Origin: Candidatus Bathyarchaeota archaeon
Lineage (GTDB): Archaea; Thermoproteota; Bathyarchaeia; RBG-16-48-13; GCA-020345945
NCBI GenBank assembly: GCA_020345945.1
Contig: CP070773.1
Location: forward strand, 98,912 to 106,225
Length of the DNA: 7,314 bases
Reading direction: 5' to 3'
Part shown: positions 1-5,300 of the stretch, in pieces
Layout: every line of letters starts with the position of its first letter
Numbering within the stretch: the stretch's first letter is position 1
Made by a program: the position numbers and the translations under genes
Notes under the pieces: generated by a model
Told to the model about the DNA's origin: nothing
What the model saw: only the letters and a program-made list of their open reading frames with translations
Database searches by the model: none

Positions 1-52
1 ACTCTCTTATTCAGGCTTGAAGAAATGGTCTGATCGCAAGGCGTGTCCTTGA

Positions 53-385
53 CTAAGAGTACTCTCTCCAAGTATGTGAGCATTTCACGCATCTAAAGAA
101 TTGAGTAGTAGACTCGTCTCCGCCCCTGGTCTGCACCATCCAGTAGTAGGCTTCCGCATTACCACATTCTGGGCATTCCATCTTTGTAGTGGGCAGTGTT
201 CGGATCTTGCCGACATCTTCATCGATGATTACGATCTTCTCCTTTCTAGAAGCGGGTGTTTGCTGGATCTTCGTCTCCTTATCTTTCAGTTTATCTTTAT
301 GTCCACACTTCCAGCAGTGGAGGTTGATCTTTGAACTCTCGCTAGCAACTGACAGTTTCGTTCCACATTTAGGGCAGAACTTCAA
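53..385 (-). CDS. tfs: Transcription factor S (archaeal TFIIS/RPB9-type transcript cleavage factor)
   Basis: This protein rescues backtracked archaeal RNA polymerase by stimulating cleavage of the 3' end of the nascent RNA in the polymerase active site. With the TTG start chosen here it is 110 residues, the usual TFS length, and opens MKFCPKCGTKL, the typical TFS beginning. The N-terminal zinc ribbon uses C4, C7, C24 and C27. The C-terminal TFIIS-type ribbon uses C71, C74, C99 and C102 and ends HTWREY. The catalytic acidic pair D90-E91 lies in QTRGGDEST, so it should be cleavage-competent rather than a pure RPB9-like subunit. The frame stays open up to GTG at 418, but a TATA-like box at 426-432 would start transcription near 404. 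That makes the GTG start unlikely and leaves a GGAGGT at 397-402 in a short leader. CTG precedes the TTG and is a weaker alternative. The gene probably has its own transcript. Identity is very secure; the start is fairly secure. Confidence 0.93.
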   Translation of the reverse strand: MKFCPKCGTKLSVASESSKINLHCWKCGHKDKLKDKETKIQQTPASRKEKIVIIDEDVGKIRTLPTTKMECPECGNAEAYYWMVQTRGGDESTTQFFRCVKCSHTWREYS

Positions 386-423
386 CAGGCGTCGGTACCT
401 CCGCCGATTCACGTTCACTGCAC

Positions 424-440
424 CGATTTAAAGATTTCGT
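424..440 (-). promoter_or_regulatory. Archaeal BRE/TATA promoter of transcription factor S
   Basis: Read on the minus strand, the sequence is CGAAATCTTTAAATC. The A-rich GAAAT resembles a BRE and is followed by TTTAAAT (432 to 426) as the TATA box. The usual spacing of about 25 bases puts the transcription start near 404, giving a leader of about 19 bases before TTG at 385. That leader contains a GGAGGT at 397-402, 11 bases before the start codon. This is a match by eye to the archaeal consensus; no expression evidence is available. Confidence 0.55.
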
Positions 441-463
441 CGAGGATCGAATCTCCTTCTGCC

Positions 464-482
464 TGAAAAATTACGTTTTTTG
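464..482 (-). terminator. Possible terminator after the LLM oxidoreductase (A/T dyad with U5)
   Basis: About 25-40 bases after the oxidoreductase stop codon, the minus strand reads AAAAAACGTAATTTTTC. This is an A-run and a T-run that can pair around a five-base loop, with the T5 (470 to 466) at its 3' side. Archaeal termination relies mainly on short U-tracts, so this is plausible. The stem is all A-T and weak, and the T-tract is short. Confidence 0.3.
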
Positions 483-507
483 ATTCCTGGGTCGAACAGA
501 TCTAATA

Positions 508-1593
508 CTATCTCTTCAGGACTGGGATGACCTTTTCGGCGAAGAGTTGCATCATCTGGTCCTTTTCAGGCATATCTCTGAATCTCAGCATGAAACAGGA
601 TACACCTAATTTCTCATAGGTGGCGATTCTTTCGATTATCTGATTAACTGTACCGGCGAATGCAAGCCTCTTCCGAATGGTAATTCCATATCCAATCTCT
701 TCTTGACGCGAGTTCTCCATCCATTTCTCAAATCCTTCTTCTCTCTCTTCTGATGCGTACGCTTCCCTTAATCCCTGGACAAGTTCATGCTCGTCAGGAT
801 AGACCATCGCAATGAGGCTCACATAGGACTTCTCGACATCTACGAATTCCCGTCCAACATCTTTACAATGGTCTCTTAGCACACTAAGCCGGTCTTCATA
901 CCAGCTAATAGTATTACCGCCAAAGTTACATTGATCTGCCTGCTTCGCTACAACCCTCAATAACTTGTCTCCGGATCCTCCTATAGTTATCCTAGGTCTG
1001 GGTTTCTGCACCGGTTTAGGTTCACAATAAGCTTCTTTGATTTCGTAGTATTTTCCCTTGAAACTGGGAGAATCCTCCATCCACATCTTCCTAATTATCT
1101 CAACGCCCTCGGAGAGTTGTTCCAGCCTGATGGCGTGTTTCGGGAAGGGATACCCATAAGCCTGATGTTCAGGTCTATGCCAGCCTGCTCCTATCCCTAA
1201 CTCGAAACGTCCAGAGGAGATAACATCTATCGTCGCCCCCATTTTTGCCAAAAGCGCGGGGTTTCGGAACGAGTTGCAGAGCACTAGTTGTCCGAATCTT
1301 ATCTTCTCTGTGATCGTCGCCAATCCTGCGATAACTGACATGACCTCAAGTCTGGGGGCTGACATCTCCTGCGGTCGTGAACCCAGAATCAAGTGATCAG
1401 AAATATATGCAGTATCGTATCCTAACCTCTCGCTCTCCTGAGTGATTGCTACTATCTGGTTCCATGAATAGCTTGTTGACATGAAGACTCCGAACCTAGT
1501 TTCTTCCAAACGAATTCCCCAGACATCCTTGTCCCATCGAGGAGTTATAATATTCGGCTCCAAGAATCGGAATGTTCCTGTGGAGTCCGACAT
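508..1593 (-). CDS. LLM-class (luciferase-like) oxidoreductase, probably F420-dependent
   Basis: This is a TIM-barrel oxidoreductase of the bacterial-luciferase/F420 superfamily, expected to be cytoplasmic and to use coenzyme F420 or FMN. Its substrate is unknown. The ATG-start form is 361 residues. Family hallmarks are RFGVFMS at 33-39 (first strand), SDHL at 65-68, SGRFELGIGAGWHRPE at 127-142, and PRPRITIGGSG near 199-208 (cofactor phosphate region). Residues 1-32 precede the point where relatives usually begin, and no good Shine-Dalgarno precedes this ATG. TTG at 1509 (residue 29), preceded by GGGGA, would give a more standard start and a 333-residue protein. No convincing TATA box lies in the 109 bases before it, so it may be read through from phoU. 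It has no evident functional link to its neighbours. The family is certain; the cofactor is inferred from the archaeal context. Confidence 0.9.
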   Translation of the reverse strand: MSDSTGTFRFLEPNIITPRWDKDVWGIRLEETRFGVFMSTSYSWNQIVAITQESERLGYDTAYISDHLILGSRPQEMSAPRLEVMSVIAGLATITEKIRFGQLVLCNSFRNPALLAKMGATIDVISSGRFELGIGAGWHRPEHQAYGYPFPKHAIRLEQLSEGVEIIRKMWMEDSPSFKGKYYEIKEAYCEPKPVQKPRPRITIGGSGDKLLRVVAKQADQCNFGGNTISWYEDRLSVLRDHCKDVGREFVDVEKSYVSLIAMVYPDEHELVQGLREAYASEEREEGFEKWMENSRQEEIGYGITIRKRLAFAGTVNQIIERIATYEKLGVSCFMLRFRDMPEKDQMMQLFAEKVIPVLKR

Positions 1594-1614
1594 CGCTACT
1601 TAGCTTTTTCCTAT

Positions 1615-1694
1615 GAGTCTATTGCCTAGAATAGAAAGAATTGGAAGGCTCGTAGACCTCTTCAGTTGTGATGCTTGAGTGTAAGAATAGACTC
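1615..1694. repeat. Inverted repeat, 9-base arms, between phoU and the oxidoreductase
   Basis: GAGTCTATT at 1615-1623 is repeated exactly as its reverse complement, AATAGACTC, at 1686-1694, with 62 bases between. The same gap also carries a direct repeat AGAATAGA at 1628-1635 and 1684-1691. In RNA the arms could close a loop over most of the 109-base gap. Function is unknown, and chance is possible at this length. Confidence 0.4.
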
Positions 1695-1702
1695 TAGATT
1701 TT

Positions 1703-2725
1703 TTATGAAGGCTCTCTGGCAATCATGTTTATTGCGATCTCTGCGATGTCTGCACCATACTCCCCGATTCTCCGGTTACTTTCAAGGATCATCCGAATAG
1801 GAAGTGCAAAGTTCAAATCCGTCTTGCCTCCTAGCACTTCTTGCATTATCCTCTCCTCCATCTCAGGAAGTCTTCCTACAAGTTCAAATGATCGATCAGC
1901 AAACTTCTGATCAAGCTTAAAGAGCGATAGCACACCTTGTTTATGGCCCTCATCAGAGATTCTGTACATCTCGACTATACGGTCAAATACTTCTTGATCT
2001 GGGGGTGAGGGTAGTTCAAGCGCATTCTCAGCTATGGCAGCCGCGTGATCAGCAATCCTCTCCAAGCTCTTTGAGACCAGTCTATATCCTAAGGCATCTC
2101 TAGGTCTCCTAATCCCCAAATCCTCGAAGACATGTGGATCCTGCATCGCTTTCTTCAACAGTCGAACAGTAAAGAGGTAAAGCCTATCAATATCGTTGTC
2201 ACGATTCACCAGATCTGCAAGCAACTCTCTGTCAAGGTTCTGAATGGATTCTATGGCCTCCTTATGCATGATCGATGACAATATGTGCATCCTGTTGAGC
2301 GTTCCCTCAATAGAGAAATCCATATGACCGAGGAATGCTTGCAGAACCAGCTTCTCAGAGGACTCCTCAACGATCTCGGTACCTATGAACTTGTTTCTAA
2401 TCGTCTCCTTGAGCAGCGTTCTCAATCTTATAGGAAGACGATTCTTGACAGAATGGATTCGGATAATGTCGTAGCCTACCAGATAGTGTGCGATCACTCT
2501 CCTCAAAGCGGCTTCTGGGTCTTCTTGGGGACCAACAGTCAAAGTTGCATCTAATGCTGCAGGATGTTCCTCTTCAAGTCTCGGAACCACGTGTAACGAC
2601 AAATCTTTCTGAGGGATTATCGCCAACCTGTCTCCCGGACTTATCCCTGCCCGCTTGGTCCACTGCTTAGGCAGCGATATCGTTAGGGTTGATCCTCCTG
2701 TCAGCTGAACCTTCCTATATTCCAA
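1703..2725 (-). CDS. phoU: AbrB-PhoU fusion regulator (archaeal phosphate-uptake-regulator family)
   Basis: This is a cytoplasmic regulator of the PhoU family. In bacteria PhoU represses the Pst phosphate importer and its signalling. In archaea an AbrB-type DNA-binding domain is often fused in front, suggesting direct transcription control. The protein is 340 residues. Residues 1-47 form a SpoVT/AbrB swapped-hairpin domain (VQLTGGSTLTISLPKQW, then AGISPGD). Two PhoU three-helix repeats follow, at roughly 120-235 and 240-336. They carry the metal-binding style motifs LERIADHA at 221-228 and RRIGEYGADIAEI at 318-330. The start is TTG: an in-frame TGA sits directly before it, and GGAGAGG at 2732-2738 lies 6 bases upstream. 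Its promoter is separate from the importer operon just upstream on the same strand. Family assignment is strong; the controlled target is inferred from position. Confidence 0.92.
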   Translation of the reverse strand: MEYRKVQLTGGSTLTISLPKQWTKRAGISPGDRLAIIPQKDLSLHVVPRLEEEHPAALDATLTVGPQEDPEAALRRVIAHYLVGYDIIRIHSVKNRLPIRLRTLLKETIRNKFIGTEIVEESSEKLVLQAFLGHMDFSIEGTLNRMHILSSIMHKEAIESIQNLDRELLADLVNRDNDIDRLYLFTVRLLKKAMQDPHVFEDLGIRRPRDALGYRLVSKSLERIADHAAAIAENALELPSPPDQEVFDRIVEMYRISDEGHKQGVLSLFKLDQKFADRSFELVGRLPEMEERIMQEVLGGKTDLNFALPIRMILESNRRIGEYGADIAEIAINMIAREPS

Positions 2726-2731
2726 TCAAAT

Positions 2732-2738
2732 CCTCTCC
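2732..2738 (-). promoter_or_regulatory. Ribosome binding site fixing the TTG start of phoU
   Basis: GGAGAGG on the minus strand lies 6 bases before the TTG at 2725. Because a stop codon in the same frame immediately precedes this TTG, the start cannot lie further upstream. The good spacing supports TTG as the real initiator. Confidence 0.75.
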
Positions 2739-2773
2739 AGAATATCTATTTTCAGTCATAGTACTCACTCATT

Positions 2774-2790
2774 TCTATAAATATCTGTTT
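2774..2790 (-). promoter_or_regulatory. TATA-box promoter of phoU
   Basis: The minus strand reads AACAGATATTTATAG, with TATTTATA at 2783 to 2776. Transcription would start near 2754, giving a leader of about 29 bases that holds the GGAGAGG ribosome site. The spacing is right for an archaeal promoter. The box is read by eye from an A/T-rich stretch, so alternatives such as CATATATAG at 2845-2837 are possible. Confidence 0.5.
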
Positions 2791-2808
2791 CTTCATGTCA
2801 TGTCACAC

Positions 2809-2837
2809 GATTCAATATCCATATAACCGGTTGAATC
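2809..2837. repeat. Inverted repeat upstream of the phoU promoter (candidate operator)
   Basis: GATTCAA at 2809-2815 and TTGAATC at 2831-2837 are perfect 7-base inverted arms around a 15-base A/T-rich spacer. The centre is about 43 bases upstream of the phoU TATA box, and the right arm touches a second TATA-like stretch. The symmetry suits a dimeric regulator. The AbrB domain of the adjacent PhoU protein is an obvious candidate, but that is inference only. Confidence 0.4.
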
Positions 2838-2903
2838 TATATATGCAGACGCCATCTGACAACCGTCATCCTCACTAATTGTCCTAAATAAGCAATGCTT
2901 GAA

Positions 2904-2924
2904 TCTCTTTCAGCGAGAAAGAGA
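2904..2924 (-). other. Perfect 8-bp hairpin in the phoU upstream region
   Basis: TCTCTTTC and GAAAGAGA (2904-2911 and 2917-2924) pair perfectly around a 5-base loop. It lies 108 or more bases past the end of the last importer gene. No U-tract follows it on the minus strand, so it is not a classic terminator. It could be an RNA 3'-end stabiliser or a protein-binding dyad. Confidence 0.4.
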
Positions 2925-2940
2925 GACGCCCTCATCCAAT

Positions 2941-2967
2941 CTTCCCAGCCAAAAAAGGTTTGGGAAG
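2941..2967 (-). terminator. Putative terminator of the importer operon (hairpin with U6 loop)
   Basis: CTTCCCA at 2941-2947 pairs with TGGGAAG at 2961-2967, and an inner CC/GG pair extends the stem. On the transcribed strand the loop is a run of six T at 2956 to 2951, about 75 bases past the stop codon of ATPase A. U-tracts are the main archaeal termination signal, so the importer transcript may end here. A second small hairpin (GAGTAG/CTACTC, 2992-3011) lies between it and the stop codon. Confidence 0.4.
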
Positions 2968-3031
2968 GTGCGATTTTTCTGCGTCAGAGAAGAGTAGTGC
3001 GATACCTACTCACATGGAAGCAGTGAAATCT

Positions 3032-4138
3032 TCATTCAAAGGAGATGGCTTCTTCAAGACCTTCCTCAGGATACGGAAAAGCGAAGATTGTTTTGGGATC
3101 GAAGCTCATTGTGACCCTACTTCCTATCATATGACTCTTCCCCCGTCTAGCGAAAGTCCATGTCGTCACATTCTTTCCGAGTTCGGACTGGATCTCATAG
3201 CGCAAGAATCCATGAATAAACTGGGATCTTTCCACGGTTCCACTCATCGTATTCATCCCCTCCGTGTTCTTCTCAAGAATCTTGACGTTCTCAGATCTGA
3301 CTGCTATGACGATTCTATCTCCTCTCTTCCACCGACCAACAGTACTCATGTTCATCACTTTCCCGCCTTCTATCTCGACCAGAAGGCTGTCTTCACTAAT
3401 CTTCTTCACCTCTCCCTCGAAGAAATTTGATTCCCCAAGGAAGTTGGCTGCGAATAGGCTGTTCGGTTGTTTATAGAGCTCTTCGGGTCTGTCGACCTGA
3501 ATGAGATGTCCTCTCCTCAGAACGCCCATTCTATCCGATATCGTCATCGCCTCTTCAGTATCGTTTGTCACATGTATTGCAGTCAAACCCAGATGTTCGA
3601 CCATCATCCGAACCTCGTTACGTAGGGCCATTCTTATCTTGGCGTCAAGAGACCCGAAAGGCTCATCGAGGAGAAGAAGCTTGGAGCCGGTTGCGAGAGT
3701 CCTAGCGAGAGCAACTCTCTGCTTCATCCCTCCACTCAACTCGTCAGGACGGGCTTCCCTGCGTCCTCCTAGAAGCACCATTTCAAGCAGGTCTTCTGCA
3801 ACCCTGCTGCTACTTTCAGGATCTTCATCCCTTACCTGAGGCCCGTAAATGGTATTCCTCCAGACATTATAGTGTGGGAAGAGTGAGAAGGTCTCGAAGA
3901 CGAACCCCACTCCCCTATCCTCCGGTGGAAGATCGGTAACCTTCTTTCCGTCAATGTATACATCTCCATCATCCGGCTTCACCAACCCAGCTATCAGCTT
4001 CAAGGTTGTAGTCTTGCCGTGACCCGTCGGACCTATCAATGTAAAATACTCACCATCTTCTACACGAAGACTCAGACGATCAATAGCTTTGACCCTTCCA
4101 AAGCTCTTGGAGACGTTGACCAGCTCTACTTCAGGCAT
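3032..4138 (-). CDS. ABC importer ATPase A (degenerate Q- and H-loops, intact signature)
   Basis: This is a cytoplasmic nucleotide-binding subunit of the MalK/PotA/CysA type, expected to pair with the neighbouring ATPase under the fused permease. It is 368 residues: ATPase core at about 4-235 and TOBE-like regulatory region at about 236-358. Walker A is GPTGHGKT at 36-43, the signature is LSGGM at 134-138, and Walker B is LLLLDEP with D158 and catalytic E159. Two key residues are replaced. The Q-loop reads FVFETF, with E82 for Gln (codon GAG), and the switch loop reads HVTNDTEEA, with N192 for His (codon AAC). Each is one base from the normal codon. ATG at 4138 is chosen because GAGGTG at 4145-4150 lies 6 bases before it. 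GTG at 4147 lies inside that ribosome site, and ATG at 4141 is too close to it. The gene starts 30 bases after ATPase B ends. Confidence 0.95.
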   Translation of the reverse strand: MPEVELVNVSKSFGRVKAIDRLSLRVEDGEYFTLIGPTGHGKTTTLKLIAGLVKPDDGDVYIDGKKVTDLPPEDRGVGFVFETFSLFPHYNVWRNTIYGPQVRDEDPESSSRVAEDLLEMVLLGGRREARPDELSGGMKQRVALARTLATGSKLLLLDEPFGSLDAKIRMALRNEVRMMVEHLGLTAIHVTNDTEEAMTISDRMGVLRRGHLIQVDRPEELYKQPNSLFAANFLGESNFFEGEVKKISEDSLLVEIEGGKVMNMSTVGRWKRGDRIVIAVRSENVKILEKNTEGMNTMSGTVERSQFIHGFLRYEIQSELGKNVTTWTFARRGKSHMIGSRVTMSFDPKTIFAFPYPEEGLEEAISFE

Positions 4139-4168
4139 CATCCACACCTCTCAACCATAACTCTCCTA

Positions 4169-5269
4169 TTACTCCAACGCCATCTCATCCTCTAGATTCT
4201 CCGGGTAATCAAAGACCAACGTATCCCTCAGAGGAAGACTAACAGTAACCTCTTGGCCGGATGAGATAGTCTTAACTCGACCTGAAGGCTCTTTGACAGC
4301 AATCGAATATTCATTCTCCAAATCGATATAGTGCCTAACATATGGACCAACGAAGACGGATCTCTTCACCTTGCCAGGAATTCTACCTTCACCTTCTTTC
4401 CTTCCCAGCTGAACACGTAAATTCTCTCTTCTAATCCCTATTACAACCCTATCCCCCCTCTTCTTTGTCGAATCGGCTGTGCTAATCAGAAACCCCCCTC
4501 GGACCTCAATCACACATCCCTCTGCGCTATTGTCTACCACAAAGCCATCCAAGAAATCTATCTCTCCGACAAAATTGGCTACGAATATGTTGTTTGGCTC
4601 ATAGTAGAGTTCCAGTGGGGTTCCAACTTGCATTATTCTACCTCTTCTCATCACCGCGATTCTATCCGATATTACCATAGCTTCCTCCTGGTCGTGGGTC
4701 ACGTGGACCGCTGTCAAACCCTGATCCTTCACGATCTTCCGAAGCTCGTACCTAAACTGTCTCTTATCCTTGGGATCCATAGATCCCATCGGCTCATCGA
4801 AGAGCAGGAGTCGAGCACCGGTGGCAAGAGCTCTTGCTATCCCGCATCTCTGCAGTCCAGGTGCACCAAGATCACGGGGGTAGGTGTCAGCTCTCTCGAG
4901 TAGGTTCGCGACTTCAAGGGCTTCGTAGACTCTCTTTTCAGTATAATCTATATCCCAGCCTCTCATCTGAGGTCCGTACGCAACATTCTCCAGAACCGTC
5001 ATGAAGGGGAATATCTCGAAGTGTTGGAATACAAATCCGATACCGCGGTCTTCAGGAGGAAGCTCTGTGACTGGTCTGCCCCCTATGTATACTTCTCCCT
5101 CGTCTGGAACAACAAGACCTGCTATAGATCTAAGTAGGGTGGTCTTTCCGCATCCACTCGGTCCGAGAAGTGTAAAGTACTCTCCATCCCGGATGTTCAA
5201 GTTGAGCTGGTCTATCGCAGTTATTCTACCGTACCGTTTCGTAACGTCTCGTACATTGATGTCGGGCAA
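4169..5269 (-). CDS. ABC importer ATPase B (intact Q/H-loops, degenerate signature LGAPG)
   Basis: This is the second nucleotide-binding subunit of the importer and a paralogue of ATPase A, aligning to it without gaps from residue 1 to beyond 235. It has 366 residues with a TOBE-like C-terminal region from about 236. Walker A is GPSGCGKT at 36-43, the Q-loop is FVFQHF (Q82), Walker B is LLLFDEP (D158, E159), and the switch loop is HVTHDQEEA (H192), all intact. The signature is not: residues 134-138 read LGAPG where the family has LSGGQ. The following QR and IARALA are normal, so this is substitution and not a frameshift. Translation starts at TTG. An in-frame TAG directly precedes it, and GGGAG at 5274-5278 lies 4 bases upstream. 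The permease gene ends 31 bases upstream, so both belong to one operon. Confidence 0.95.
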   Translation of the reverse strand: MPDINVRDVTKRYGRITAIDQLNLNIRDGEYFTLLGPSGCGKTTLLRSIAGLVVPDEGEVYIGGRPVTELPPEDRGIGFVFQHFEIFPFMTVLENVAYGPQMRGWDIDYTEKRVYEALEVANLLERADTYPRDLGAPGLQRCGIARALATGARLLLFDEPMGSMDPKDKRQFRYELRKIVKDQGLTAVHVTHDQEEAMVISDRIAVMRRGRIMQVGTPLELYYEPNNIFVANFVGEIDFLDGFVVDNSAEGCVIEVRGGFLISTADSTKKRGDRVVIGIRRENLRVQLGRKEGEGRIPGKVKRSVFVGPYVRHYIDLENEYSIAVKEPSGRVKTISSGQEVTVSLPLRDTLVFDYPENLEDEMALE

Positions 5270-5273
5270 CTAG

Positions 5274-5280
5274 CTCCCTT
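5274..5280 (-). promoter_or_regulatory. Ribosome binding site fixing the TTG start of ATPase B
   Basis: AAGGGAG on the minus strand precedes the TTG at 5269 by 4 bases. The codon immediately before the TTG, in frame, is the stop TAG. The reading MPDINVRDVTKRYG from this TTG matches the usual first residues of this ATPase family. Confidence 0.7.
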
Positions 5281-5300
5281 CCGATTTCTTGTTTTTCACT

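Larger units (their letters stand above)
2726..3031. other. 306-base intergenic region between the importer operon and phoU
   Basis: There is no credible gene here. The half next to the importer (2890-3031) holds several short hairpins and a U6 tract on the transcribed strand, suggesting a 3' untranslated and termination zone. The half next to phoU (2726-2850) is A/T-rich and carries the TATA box, a 7-base dyad and the ribosome site. No tRNA-like or CRISPR-like structure was seen, and the only open frames on the minus strand are very short (about 20 codons at best). Confidence 0.7.

Noticed and set aside
56..65. 10-base palindrome AGAGTACTCT at the end of transcription factor S
   Set aside because: It is mostly coding sequence, too short to mean much, and has no repeat partner of clear significance nearby.
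2285..2554. 89-codon plus-strand open frame inside phoU
   Set aside because: It is wholly antisense to the clearly conserved AbrB-PhoU gene and has no domain features or ribosome site.
2776..2783. Plus-strand promoter (TATAAATA) for a divergent gene
   Set aside because: The box is near-symmetric, and no credible plus-strand gene follows within the intergenic region. The minus-strand reading, with the right spacing to phoU, is preferred.
2853..2855. Start of a 20-codon minus-strand peptide upstream of phoU (possible leader peptide)
   Set aside because: It has no ribosome site, starts upstream of the likely phoU transcript, and shows no run of a single amino acid.
2960..3430. 156-codon open frame on the plus strand
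   Set aside because: It runs mostly antisense to the conserved C-terminal part of ATPase A, and its translation has no recognisable motif. It is a shadow frame.
4850..4880. Possible frameshift explaining the lost signature motif in ATPase B
   Set aside because: Spacing from Q82 through 134-138 to Walker B D158 matches ATPase A exactly and both flanks are in the normal frame, so the change is substitution, not an indel.
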